From an uncultured Alphaproteobacteria bacterium (GTDB taxonomy: Bacteria > Pseudomonadota > Alphaproteobacteria > Rhodobacterales > Rhodobacteraceae): a stretch of DNA of 62,238 nt. Below are positions 1 to 9,372 of this stretch, piece by piece. A model generated the notes under the pieces. The model was not told the origin of the DNA. It saw only the letters and a list, made by a program, of their open reading frames with translations, and did no database searches. How positions within the stretch are numbered: position 1 is the first letter of the stretch; every line of letters begins with the position of its first letter. The stretch is taken from positions 1-62,238 of the forward strand of contig CACESU010000008.1 of assembly GCA_902562285.1 (NCBI GenBank), in the 5' to 3' direction. Position numbers and translations under genes: made by a program.

Positions 1-1111
1 TCTTGCAATCTCCATAAAACCATTTTTTACCTTTCCACACAGTATAGAGTTGATCTTTTCCCTCATAATGAAAATCCCAAATGTCATTAGTTTTAGCTTT
101 ATTTCCATCTAACATATCATCTTGAACTGTCACTATACCATCTTTGCTCGACTTTATTTGAGCTATTGAGCTTCTTTCTTTGATTGAATTTTTATTCTCC
201 CACCGAGATTTTAGTTCTTTCTTTTCAAGATCAAGTTCCCAGTTAATCCATTTGATATATTCACTAGGGCCACATTCCCAAGTTAAGATAGAAACAGTCT
301 GAGGTACATCATAGGTAGTCGTATTTTTGCAATCCCCATAATTGTATTTCTCACCCATGAAAATAGTATATAGCTGATCTGACTTATAATTAAATTCCCA
401 ACTCTCGGAATTCCATTTTTTTTGTTCCTCAGAATAATCTTGAACAAAAATACTACGATCAACCTTGGAATTAATCCTGGCAACTTGAGTCTCTTGATTA
501 TTAGAGTTCTTGTTTATCCATTTTGACCTTAATTCATTCTTTTCTAGATCAAGTTCCCAATTAATCCATTTAATATACTCACTAGGTCCGCATTCCCAAG
601 TTAGAATAGAAGCAGTCTGAGGTACATTATAGTTGGTCGTATTTTTGCAATTATTATAATAGAATTTATTTCCTTTCCAGATGGAATAAAGATTATCTGA
701 CTGATAATTGAGTTGCCAGGTAACAACCTTATCCTTATCGACCTTTTTCCCATTTTTTAGGTGATCCTGTGCTGTAATAATACCATCTTTAACCGACAAA
801 ATTTTGTCAACAGTACTCCATTTAAAATCATCAGTGTCATGATTTTGCCACCATGACCTTAATTCATTTTTTTTAAAATCAATTTCCCAATTTATCCATT
901 TAATATTATCAGTCGTCCCACATTCCCAACTTAAAAGTTTTGGAGTGCTTTGAGTTTTTGCTTCTTTTATGCTATAAAATGTTGCTGGAGACTTACTCTT
1001 GGTTCCATCAGGATTAGTCCATTCTGTCATGTATCTCGCATCACCATTTAGAAACTGAGTAGAGATATTTACAATAAATATAATACTAAGAAATAATTTC
1101 AAAAAAGACAT
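1..1111 (-). CDS. Secreted protein with ~108-residue tandem repeats, cut by the left edge
   Basis: The ATG at 1111 opens an uninterrupted minus-strand frame that runs off the window, giving 370 residues and no stop. The first ~25 residues form a signal peptide (MSFLKLFLSIIFIVNIS). Three tandem copies of a ~106-110-residue module follow. Each begins with a WEC motif (residues 62, 172, 278), continues with (I/E)KWINWE(I/L)DxxKxEL, and ends with an aromatic-rich stretch and a second cysteine before KNTT. The two cysteines per copy suggest a disulfide in an exported protein. The start lies 32 bases after the stop of the giant Sel1 gene on the same strand, so the two are probably co-transcribed. 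I do not recognise the family. The frame is clear; the function is unknown. Confidence 0.85.
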   Translation of the reverse strand, partial: MSFLKLFLSIIFIVNISTQFLNGDARYMTEWTNPDGTKSKSPATFYSIKEAKTQSTPKLLSWECGTTDNIKWINWEIDFKKNELRSWWQNHDTDDFKWSTVDKILSVKDGIITAQDHLKNGKKVDKDKVVTWQLNYQSDNLYSIWKGNKFYYNNCKNTTNYNVPQTASILTWECGPSEYIKWINWELDLEKNELRSKWINKNSNNQETQVARINSKVDRSIFVQDYSEEQKKWNSESWEFNYKSDQLYTIFMGEKYNYGDCKNTTTYDVPQTVSILTWECGPSEYIKWINWELDLEKKELKSRWENKNSIKERSSIAQIKSSKDGIVTVQDDMLDGNKAKTNDIWDFHYEGKDQLYTVWKGKKWFYGDCK

Positions 1112-1143
1112 TTTATGGTTTCCAATTACTATTTTATTCTAAA

Positions 1144-4100
1144 TTAAAAATCCTCCAAAGAGCATTTTTTGTATTTACTTTCTTTACAGGTGTCTGAAAG
1201 CATGTTTGCAAGTTGAATTTCTTGAAAAGTTAAAGCGTCATTTAATTCATTTAAAATTTCAGTTGCTTTTTTATATCCTTTATTAGACGATATTTTTAAC
1301 CACATATATGCATATAAATCGTCTTTTTTTACACCCGAACCTTCACGATATTGATTTGCTAACCTAAACTGAGCAGTAGAATTCCCTCGTTTGGCCGCTA
1401 GCTCATACCATTTAACAGCCTCCTTATTATCTTCAACTACTCCATTTCCATTGTCATACATATATCCTAAATTATATTGACCCCAGGAATAATTATTTTC
1501 GGCTGATAAACGATACCATTTTACAGCTTCTTGATAATTTTTTTCAACACCCTCACCACGAAAATACCTAATACCAAGAGCATTTTGAGAGCGAGAATTT
1601 CCTTTGTCAGCTGCTAATTTATATAATCGAACAGCTTCTTGAAAATTTACATTTACACCTTTCCCGTCATTATACATTCCTGCCAAATTATGCTGTCCCC
1701 AGGTATGACCTTGATTTGCAGCTAATTTATACCACCGAACGGCCTCTTCATAATTTTTCTCTGTACCTTTCCCTTGATAATATTTATTACCAACTGAATT
1801 CTGGGCTTTAGCATTTCCCTGCTCCGCAGAAAGTAAATACCACTTTAAAGCCTTTTTATCATCCTTAGGCACTCCTTTACCTGTAGCAAACATATATCCT
1901 AGATTTCTTTGTGCTTTATCGTTTCCTTTTTCGGCACTCAGCATATAGTATTCGACTGCCCTTTTATGGTTTTTTTCAGTCCCTTTACCCCAATAATATT
2001 TATTCCCAACTGTATTCTGTGCGCTAGCGTGTCCTTGTTTGGCAGCCAGTAGATACCATTTAAATGCTTCTTCTTGATCTTTAGAAACACCTTTGCCTTT
2101 ATCATACATAAACCCTAAATTTCTTTGAGCTTGATCATACCCTTGTTCTGCACTAAGACGATAAAAATCAAAGGCTTTAGAAAGACTTTTTTCTACTCCA
2201 CTTCCATTATAATAACTATTCCCAAGGGCATTTTGTGCTTCAGCAAACCCTTGGTCTGCGGAAAGTTTAAACCATTTTACAGCTTCAAAATCGTCTTCTG
2301 ATACCCCTTGTCCCTTATCATACATAAGACCAAGTCTATATTGAGATTCAGCAATCCCATGGTCTGCTGCGGCTTTGTATAATTTCATCGCATCAGTATA
2401 GTTTTGAATAACGCCTTTGCCACCATGATACATTTTTGCAAGTTCATTCTTTGAATAAATATGTCCTTCTTCTGCAGCCTGCTTATACCATTTGGCAGAT
2501 TCTTCAAAATCCTCAGATACCCCTTTTCCTTCATAATACATTTTTCCTAAATTATATTTTGCATATGTATTATCCTGATAGGCACTATTTTTATACAATT
2601 CGAATGCTTCAGGATAATTTTGGGCAACACCTTCTCCATACTCATACATTAAACCCAAATTATTCTGGGCATTAGAATTACCTTGTTCTGATGCAAGCTG
2701 ATACCACTTTACGGCCTCTTCATTATTTTCATTAATACCAAGACCATTATCATACATTAGTCCGAGATGATATTGGCCTTGAGGATTCTGCTGCTCCGCA
2801 CTTAGGCGGTACCACTTGATAGCTTCTTGATAATTTTGAGGTACACCTTCTCCATGGTGATACATTATTCCTAAGGAAAATTGAGCGTCTGAATAACCCT
2901 GCTCTGCAGATAATTGGTACCATTTGACTGCTTCCATATTATTTTCGAAACCACCCAAACCATTATCATACATATATCCTAGATTAAATTGACCAGTCTC
3001 ATCCCCTTGTTCTGCGCTCAGTCTAAACCATTTTAAAGCCTCCGAATAATTTTGAGGGATACCTTCACCAATTTGATATAGTTTTCCTAAATTATTCTGT
3101 GCATCACTAGAGTTTTGTTCTGCGGATAACTGATACCACTTGGCAGCTTCTTCTTTATTTTGATCAACTCCTTTACCATTATCGTACATCCAACCAAGAT
3201 TAAATTGGCCTGTAACATCACCCTGTTCTGCACTCATGCGATACCATTCAACTGCTTTTTGAAAATTTTGGGGAACACCTTCACCAAAATGATACATTGT
3301 ACCAAGATTATTTTGAGCGTCACTATCACCTTGCTCTGCTGATAATTGATACCACTTGGCAGCTTCTTCATTGTTTTCATTAATACCAATCCCATTATCG
3401 TACATTACACCAAGATAATATTGGCCTGATGAATTATCCTGTTCTGCACTTACCATCAGCCATTTTAATGCCTCTAGATAATTCTGAACAACTGATTCTC
3501 CTTCAACAAAATACATTCTTCCAAGTTGAGCTTGAGCCTCAACTACACCACTTTCAGCAACAATTTTAAAAAGATTTAATGCCTGCTTATAATCACCTTT
3601 TTCATAGGTATCCCACGCAACATTTAATAACTCTGTTTTATCAGAACTTGTTGTCGATCCATTTTTTGATTTCACAATAGGTTCAAAATCACACTCACCA
3701 ACGACTTCTCCATTAGATAACATAAGTCCTGAAGATACACTTAATTGATCACTTTTGTTCTCATTACTCGTTACATATCCTGTATTCTTATCAATAAAAT
3801 AATCATAATAAGCGATCTCATCTATTTCTTCTGGAGAAATAATTATTTTTTGTTGTGTTACTATTAAATCTAATATTCCTGTACCGGAAAATTCTGAATT
3901 CTCAAATATTTTACATTTTCCTTCAATACCAATACCAATTTGATTTATAGTGTCAAAACTTTCTGAAATTTCATTTGAAGGTGAGGCTGAAGCTACTTCA
4001 GCAATCTTAACGTAATCAGACTCGCACTGTAAAAATTCTTCTTCATTCCATATTTTTCCTGAAAGGACATCAAAGCCGGATAATACTTCTGCTTCTGGAT

Positions 4101-6201
4101 TAACCAGCCACCCAAAATCAGGATCAATCGTAAAAGGAAATGTAAAAGGCTCACTTCCATCTGAACTATCTGAACTTATTAAGGTGATTTTTCCTTCAGA
4201 CACAACCAACTTGAAAGGAGTTTCATCTGGTGGAGAACATAGCCACTGTAAGCTCTCATTATTCGTTAAGACTTCTTTTGCTTTAACAGCCGGAGATAGA
4301 AGATTATAAATCTCTGAACCTTCAGGAAATTTTTCTTTGTCTAATTTCCAAAATGGTATCTCTCCATCATTGGTTTCAGCCATAATATTAGCTCCTAATG
4401 AAACTAGAGTTTTTATACCATCACTCTCACCAAACTCTGCCGCGTAATGAAGTGGTGTATAACCATCTAAATCTGAACTATCCAAATCAGCTCCTAGTTT
4501 AACCAGCGTTTCTATTTGTTCTGAAGACCAGAAATATTTGTTTAATAATGATCTTTTAAAATTATCTACTTCATTGATGTCAGCTCCGTTTTCAATCAAT
4601 ACGTTTAAGATCTCCAAAGCTAAAGGATTGTCAAAGTCAATTAAAAGTAAAGGAGTCAAGGCATCCACATCCTCACCCAACCGAGCCTCTAAATCGGCCC
4701 CTTCTTTGATTAGAAATTCAACAATCTCTGCCGATCCATACATTACCGCATAATGCAATGGGGTCACTAATTCATCATTTTTACCTTTGACTGGGTCACC
4801 AGCAGCAACTTGATCTTTTACATCGTCTAAAGATACTCCTTCTAAATTCTCAGCTTCCCACCAGCTTTGGTCACATAAATTCATACAATCTTGGACCCAT
4901 TCAGCATTAGCCTCACATTGCGAATCAATGAATTTTCCTGAAATAATATCTAATCCTCCATCATCTGGATATTCAGGATCAATTAGTTCTCCGGTAAGTG
5001 GATGAATTTCATAGCTCCATCCGCCAGTTTCTCCATTTTTTAAGGTAAAATTAATTTTACCCTGAGAAACAATTACCCTTGCATCACCTTCACGCTTATC
5101 GTTGCAAACCCATTGTAATTCCTCACTGTTAGTTAAGACTTCTTTTATTTTAGTGACCGGATTTAAAATTTTGTAGATCTCAGATCCTACTGGATACTTT
5201 TCCGGATTTAATTGTGCAAAAGGTGTTTCACCATTATCATTTTTAACCATGATATCAGCTCCATTATCAACAAGAGCCTTGATTGCTTCTGTAGATTCAT
5301 TTTGTACTGCCAAATGCAGAGCTGCTTGGCCCATCTGTAAATCGCGAAAATTTAAATCAGCCCCTTCATTGATTAAAAATTCTACGATTTTAGTGTGATC
5401 TAAGTATGTAGCCCACCATAGTGGAGGGTGTCGAAATTCATCCAAATCTGAACCATTAACGGGTTCCCCGTCTTCCAGTCGAGATTTTATATCACTAATG
5501 GAAATCTCTGGTTTACTGTACCACCATTCACTATTACATAAATCCACACAGTTTTTAACCCATGTAGCATTGGCATTACATTCTAAGACCCCTTCATCTG
5601 ACCACATTTTTCCCAATAATACGTCGAAACCACCCTCTGGGTATTCTGGATTAATTAGCCACCCCCAATTAGGATCAATTTTATATGTATAATCATATTG
5701 ATCTCCTGATTTATGAGTAATATTTATTTTACCTTCAAAGATGCTTAACTTTACAGGATCTTCGCTGGGTGGACTACAAACCCACTGTAATTCTTTGTCA
5801 CTTTGAAGGACTTCTTTAATTTCATCCAAATTAAATAATAATCGATCACACTGTAATACATTTTCCCCTGATCCCTTTATTTCTCCAATTTGTCCAGAAA
5901 AAACGTCAAAACCACCCTCTTCTTCTCCAGGTTCAATTAACCACCCTGATTCTGGCTCTATTTCATAGTCGAATAAAAAACTTTCTCCATCAGAAAAAAT
6001 AATATTGACTTTTCCTTCAAAAACTTTCCAACGTAAAAAACCTTCCCCAGGTTGAGCGCAAGTATACTTTAACTCTTTGTTTTTATTGAGAAAATTTTTG
6101 GTGTTTTTGCATGTATCACCACATTCGGCGAAAACTTTAGAAGAGAAAACAACCACAAATAAAATTATGAATTTTAATATCGGTATAAAAAACATTTTCA
6201 T
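1144..6201 (-). CDS. Giant secreted ankyrin/Sel1-repeat protein (~1685 aa)
   Basis: I place the start at the ATG at 6201, which gives a signal peptide (MKMFFIPILKFIILFVVVFSSKVFA). A TTG at 6234 is in frame but less likely. After the signal come ~80-residue modules, each with two cysteines and an L(Q/K)W/YxC start and GFDVxxGK near the end (about 40-120, 130-210, 350-430, 640-725), and a diverged fifth near 760-845. Ankyrin repeats lie at about 260-325 and 475-610 (TPLHYA, IVEFLI.EGADL). About 21 Sel1-like repeats of 36 residues (AQxxLGxMYxxGxGV) fill about 865-1650. Such helical repeats are protein-protein scaffolds; ankyrin plus Sel1 is common in bacterial proteins that meet eukaryotic partners or form surface assemblies. 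No enzymatic domain is visible. It is probably co-transcribed with the repeat protein downstream. Confidence 0.9.
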   Translation of the reverse strand: MKMFFIPILKFIILFVVVFSSKVFAECGDTCKNTKNFLNKNKELKYTCAQPGEGFLRWKVFEGKVNIIFSDGESFLFDYEIEPESGWLIEPGEEEGGFDVFSGQIGEIKGSGENVLQCDRLLFNLDEIKEVLQSDKELQWVCSPPSEDPVKLSIFEGKINITHKSGDQYDYTYKIDPNWGWLINPEYPEGGFDVLLGKMWSDEGVLECNANATWVKNCVDLCNSEWWYSKPEISISDIKSRLEDGEPVNGSDLDEFRHPPLWWATYLDHTKIVEFLINEGADLNFRDLQMGQAALHLAVQNESTEAIKALVDNGADIMVKNDNGETPFAQLNPEKYPVGSEIYKILNPVTKIKEVLTNSEELQWVCNDKREGDARVIVSQGKINFTLKNGETGGWSYEIHPLTGELIDPEYPDDGGLDIISGKFIDSQCEANAEWVQDCMNLCDQSWWEAENLEGVSLDDVKDQVAAGDPVKGKNDELVTPLHYAVMYGSAEIVEFLIKEGADLEARLGEDVDALTPLLLIDFDNPLALEILNVLIENGADINEVDNFKRSLLNKYFWSSEQIETLVKLGADLDSSDLDGYTPLHYAAEFGESDGIKTLVSLGANIMAETNDGEIPFWKLDKEKFPEGSEIYNLLSPAVKAKEVLTNNESLQWLCSPPDETPFKLVVSEGKITLISSDSSDGSEPFTFPFTIDPDFGWLVNPEAEVLSGFDVLSGKIWNEEEFLQCESDYVKIAEVASASPSNEISESFDTINQIGIGIEGKCKIFENSEFSGTGILDLIVTQQKIIISPEEIDEIAYYDYFIDKNTGYVTSNENKSDQLSVSSGLMLSNGEVVGECDFEPIVKSKNGSTTSSDKTELLNVAWDTYEKGDYKQALNLFKIVAESGVVEAQAQLGRMYFVEGESVVQNYLEALKWLMVSAEQDNSSGQYYLGVMYDNGIGINENNEEAAKWYQLSAEQGDSDAQNNLGTMYHFGEGVPQNFQKAVEWYRMSAEQGDVTGQFNLGWMYDNGKGVDQNKEEAAKWYQLSAEQNSSDAQNNLGKLYQIGEGIPQNYSEALKWFRLSAEQGDETGQFNLGYMYDNGLGGFENNMEAVKWYQLSAEQGYSDAQFSLGIMYHHGEGVPQNYQEAIKWYRLSAEQQNPQGQYHLGLMYDNGLGINENNEEAVKWYQLASEQGNSNAQNNLGLMYEYGEGVAQNYPEAFELYKNSAYQDNTYAKYNLGKMYYEGKGVSEDFEESAKWYKQAAEEGHIYSKNELAKMYHGGKGVIQNYTDAMKLYKAAADHGIAESQYRLGLMYDKGQGVSEDDFEAVKWFKLSADQGFAEAQNALGNSYYNGSGVEKSLSKAFDFYRLSAEQGYDQAQRNLGFMYDKGKGVSKDQEEAFKWYLLAAKQGHASAQNTVGNKYYWGKGTEKNHKRAVEYYMLSAEKGNDKAQRNLGYMFATGKGVPKDDKKALKWYLLSAEQGNAKAQNSVGNKYYQGKGTEKNYEEAVRWYKLAANQGHTWGQHNLAGMYNDGKGVNVNFQEAVRLYKLAADKGNSRSQNALGIRYFRGEGVEKNYQEAVKWYRLSAENNYSWGQYNLGYMYDNGNGVVEDNKEAVKWYELAAKRGNSTAQFRLANQYREGSGVKKDDLYAYMWLKISSNKGYKKATEILNELNDALTFQEIQLANMLSDTCKESKYKKCSLEDF
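2700..3450 (-). repeat. 216-bp higher-order repeat inside the Sel1 array
   Basis: The plus-strand string CCATTATC(A/G)TACAT occurs at 2744, 2960, 3176 and 3392, exactly 216 bases apart. That equals two 36-residue Sel1 repeats. At protein level a GQ(F/Y)xLGxMYDNG repeat ending KWYQLSAEQ alternates with an AQxxLGxMYxxGEGVPQN repeat ending KWYRLSAEQ, four times in a row. The array therefore grew by doubling a two-repeat unit. Confidence 0.85.
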
Positions 6202-6356
6202 TAAACAGTATAGTATTGAATATTTTGAGGACAAATTTTTTTTTTACAAGAAAAATATTTTTTGATTTATGAATTCTTAAGAATTATAAATTTCGTTGTA
6301 TTAAGTTAGGAATCAATTAACCTTCACCCAAAAATAACTACTCATAGATTTTTAAG

Positions 6357-7091
6357 ATGACTCCAGAAAGCTTTAAAAAAATCCCAGCTGTACTTGAAGC
6401 TTTAAAACAACCTCAATCATCTCGTAGTATTTTAAACTACATGTGTGCATGCGATACAGCTAATCCTGAAGATCGATTAAAATTAAATCATGAAGAAATA
6501 GTAGGACCTTTGCTTAATATTTGGTTTGCAAGTGGCACTGTACTAGATAACTTTTGTAAGCCTTTTGCGAAAGTTGTAAGAGAGCTAAAAGCAGATCCTC
6601 CAACTTTAATTGGTAAAGAATGGGAAACTTTAGATGGGAAAGTAGCTAAGGTTTTACTTGCAGATCAACTATCTAGATCTTGCTTTAGAGGTACGTCTGA
6701 AGCTTTTTCTTTTGATCATATTAGCAGGAAATTAGTCCATGAACTAATTAACAAAACTACGATAGAAGATACTCTTAAGCTTCCAGCTGCATTTCTTTAT
6801 CTCTTGCCTTGGGCATTAGCTCATTCGGAGGAATTAAAAGATTTAGATCTTGCATGTGGACTAATAGATAAATTCATTGAAGCTCATCCTAATTTTAATT
6901 TATTCGAGGGAAGAAATAAACAAGCGGTTAATCAGCACCAACAAGTTTTAAAAAAATTTGGACGATATCCACAGAGAAATGCTGCGTTTGGGAGACAAAA
7001 TACAATTTCTGAGCAGGCCTGGTTGGATGATAAGGAAAATCTACCCATGTGGGCAGGTGGTAAACTACCATTTAATAAAAATATCAAATAA
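6357..7091 (+). CDS. DUF924 family protein
   Basis: The 244-residue product carries the signature pieces of the DUF924 family (all-helical, TPR-like, no settled biochemical function). These are WFASG near residue 56, LLADQLSRSCFRGT with a downstream F.FD near 100-120, LLPWALAHSEELKD near 148-162, and a C-terminal HQQVLKKFGRYPQRNAAFGR followed by T.SEQAWL. The length is normal for the family. It is the first plus-strand gene after the divergent giant repeat gene, about 155 bases away. The 79-base gap to the phosphodiesterase downstream leaves co-transcription open. The family call is secure; the role is not known. Confidence 0.85.
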   Translation: MTPESFKKIPAVLEALKQPQSSRSILNYMCACDTANPEDRLKLNHEEIVGPLLNIWFASGTVLDNFCKPFAKVVRELKADPPTLIGKEWETLDGKVAKVLLADQLSRSCFRGTSEAFSFDHISRKLVHELINKTTIEDTLKLPAAFLYLLPWALAHSEELKDLDLACGLIDKFIEAHPNFNLFEGRNKQAVNQHQQVLKKFGRYPQRNAAFGRQNTISEQAWLDDKENLPMWAGGKLPFNKNIK

Positions 7092-7170
7092 TATATTTAA
7101 TTTGATGTATGATTAATGGAAAAAAGTATTTATTGATTTATAAAATTAGAAATAATAATAGGCCAGTAAT

Positions 7171-7977
7171 GTGTCAAAAATTGATAGAAATTTTAAATCA
7201 TTCAAAAAGCAATTTCATTTTCTAAGTTCTAGAAAATTTATTGCACTTCCTCATAGAGGTGCGCATTTTTTTTCCAAAAATAATTCTAATCAATATTTAG
7301 AAAATACACATTCTGCATTTTCGAAAGCTAGAGATTTGGGCTTCACACATATTGAGACTGATGTTCATGCTAGTAAAGACTCTATTTCTTATATTATACA
7401 CGATCCTACTTTAAAAAGATTGACTGGAGACGATATAGCTTTAAAAGACCTAACTTCTGTAGACATTGAAAAAATACGTTTAAAAGGAAGCCATTTAATT
7501 CCAAAATTAGAAGAAACACTTGAAGAATTTCCTTCAACTTATTTCAATATAGACGCGAAGAGTTGGAAAGTTGTAGAACCGCTAGCAGATGCTATAAATA
7601 AAACCAAAACATTTGATAGAATATGTATTGCCAGTTTTAACGATAAAAGAATTTCCCATATTAGAAATCTGATAAAAGAATCTATATGTTTTAGCGCTGG
7701 TACATTAAAGTCTTTAAGTATTATGGTATCACTCAGATTAGGGGTTATTTCTGATATAGATGTTCCTTGTCTTGAATTACCTCTTTTTTATAAAGGTATA
7801 AAGGTCTTAAATAGATCTTTAATTAAAAAAATAAAAAAAACAGGAACTAAAATCATTGTATGGGTTATTAACAAAGAAAACCATATTAATGAATTAATTG
7901 ATTATGGAGTAGATGGGTTAATAGTAGACGATTGCTTACTTTTAAAAAAAATACTTATTAAGAAAGGTTTATGGTAA
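7171..7977 (+). CDS. Glycerophosphodiester phosphodiesterase (GDPD family)
   Basis: GDPD enzymes hydrolyse deacylated phospholipids to glycerol 3-phosphate and an alcohol. The metal and catalytic residues are visible: PHRGAH near residue 27, ENTHSAF, E-T-D near 62-64 (HIETDVHASKD), and the second histidine in HDPTLKRLTG. The C-terminal TIM-barrel strands VWVINKE and DYGVDGLIVDD are also typical. The 268 residues match cytoplasmic UgpQ-like proteins, and no signal peptide is present. The start is GTG. Its stop overlaps the start of the GH4-like glycosidase (TAATG), which implies translational coupling and suggests salvage of a glycerol-linked compound or lipid head group together with a glycoside. 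Confidence 0.88.
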   Translation: MSKIDRNFKSFKKQFHFLSSRKFIALPHRGAHFFSKNNSNQYLENTHSAFSKARDLGFTHIETDVHASKDSISYIIHDPTLKRLTGDDIALKDLTSVDIEKIRLKGSHLIPKLEETLEEFPSTYFNIDAKSWKVVEPLADAINKTKTFDRICIASFNDKRISHIRNLIKESICFSAGTLKSLSIMVSLRLGVISDIDVPCLELPLFYKGIKVLNRSLIKKIKKTGTKIIVWVINKENHINELIDYGVDGLIVDDCLLLKKILIKKGLW

Positions 7978-9329
7978 TGACAAAACTTACCATAATTGGA
8001 GCAGGCAGTACAGTATTCACAAAAAATATTGTGGTAGATCTATTAACAATTGAGGAATTTAAATCAATAGAAATTGCGCTTATGGATATTGATCAAAATC
8101 GATTAATAAAAACCAAAAAAGTCTTAGAAATTATTGCAACAAAAATGGGAGCAACTCCTAAAATAAACTTACATACGAACAGAAGAGAATCTTTATTAGA
8201 TGCTGATTTTGTTCAAACAACAATTCAAGTAGGTGGATATAAGCCTTCAACTGTTATTGACTTTGAAATTCCAAAAAAATTTGGTTTAAACCAAACTATT
8301 GCCGATACTCTAGGTATAGGTGGAATTATGAGGAGCTTAAGAACAATACCTGTACTTTTAAATATAGCTGAAGATATAGAGCAAGTTTGTCCAAATGCTT
8401 TATGGATGCAATATGTTAATCCAATGTGTACAAATATGATTGCCATTAACAAGGTTTTTCCAAATATAAAAAAAATTGGACTTTGTCACTCAGTTCAAGG
8501 AACAGCTGAAATGCTAGCTGAAGATCTTCAAGAAAACATAAACAATATAAGTTATCAATGTGCAGGAATAAACCACATGGCATTTTTTCAAAAATTTGAA
8601 AAAATCTCAACTGGTGAAGACCTATATCCGAAATTAAAACGATTAGCTAATCAAATTTTAAGTGATGAAAAAATTTCTAGTAGAACAAAAAAGCAAGAAT
8701 ACCCTGGAAGAAATTTACATGAAAAAGTTAGATATGAAATATTAAAGCGGTTTGGTTTTTTTGTAACTGAATCTAGTGAACATTTTGCAGAATACGTTCC
8801 TTGGTTCATTAAGCCAAACAAAGAAGAACTAATTGAAAAGTATAATATCCCTATAGATGAATACATTTTTCGGTGTGAGTACTATTCTGAACTATGGAAT
8901 GAATTAGATAAAGATATTTCAATTATTACAAATGAAAAGATAAAAAGAAGTCATGAATATGCTTCTTATATAATCGACGCTATAGTAAATAATAATAAAT
9001 TTACAGTATATGGGAATGTTATGAATAATGGTTTAATTGAAAACCTACCGAGTAATTGTTGTGTGGAAGTTCCTTGTATTGTCGATAATAAAGGTTTCTA
9101 TCCGCAAAAAATTGGTAGATTACCAGAACAACTATCAGCACTTATGCGAACTAACATCAATGTACAAATACTTAGTGCAGAGGCTGCATTAACCCAAAAA
9201 AAAGAGCATATATATCATGCTGCAATGCTAGATCCTTTAACATCCTCTCATCTATCTATTGACGAAATTTACTCTTTAGTAGATGAAATGTTAGAAGCTC
9301 ACGCAAATTATCTACCTGAATACAGATGA
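7977..9329 (+). CDS. GH4-like NAD-dependent glycosidase (MelA/LplD group, possibly GH188)
   Basis: Family 4 glycosidases oxidise the substrate at C3 with NAD+ and use Mn2+. Seen here are an N-terminal Rossmann motif (TKLTIIGAGSTVFTKN), an acidic end of strand 2 (ALMDID), NPM near residue 141, the catalytic/metal cysteine motif GLCHSVQGT near 160, and the second metal histidine in INHMAFF near 197. The length (~450) equals MelA. I chose the ATG at 7977 because AAGAAAGG lies 9 bases upstream; the ATG at 7971 would leave only two bases. The substrate is probably an imported alpha-glycoside. Alpha-galactosidase is the default call. The GH4-related sulfoquinovosidases of GH188 look similar and fit the neighbouring genes, but I cannot verify sulfonate-binding residues by eye. 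Confidence 0.82.
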   Translation: MTKLTIIGAGSTVFTKNIVVDLLTIEEFKSIEIALMDIDQNRLIKTKKVLEIIATKMGATPKINLHTNRRESLLDADFVQTTIQVGGYKPSTVIDFEIPKKFGLNQTIADTLGIGGIMRSLRTIPVLLNIAEDIEQVCPNALWMQYVNPMCTNMIAINKVFPNIKKIGLCHSVQGTAEMLAEDLQENINNISYQCAGINHMAFFQKFEKISTGEDLYPKLKRLANQILSDEKISSRTKKQEYPGRNLHEKVRYEILKRFGFFVTESSEHFAEYVPWFIKPNKEELIEKYNIPIDEYIFRCEYYSELWNELDKDISIITNEKIKRSHEYASYIIDAIVNNNKFTVYGNVMNNGLIENLPSNCCVEVPCIVDNKGFYPQKIGRLPEQLSALMRTNINVQILSAEAALTQKKEHIYHAAMLDPLTSSHLSIDEIYSLVDEMLEAHANYLPEYR

Positions 9330-9372
9330 TGAACAAAAAATAATTTTTTAGGAAAATAAATTAATTTATTAA

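Noticed and set aside
1180-3560. Regular spacing that could suggest a CRISPR or minisatellite array
   Set aside because: The periodicity is 108/216 bases and keeps an open reading frame of Sel1 repeats; no short direct repeats with unique spacers.
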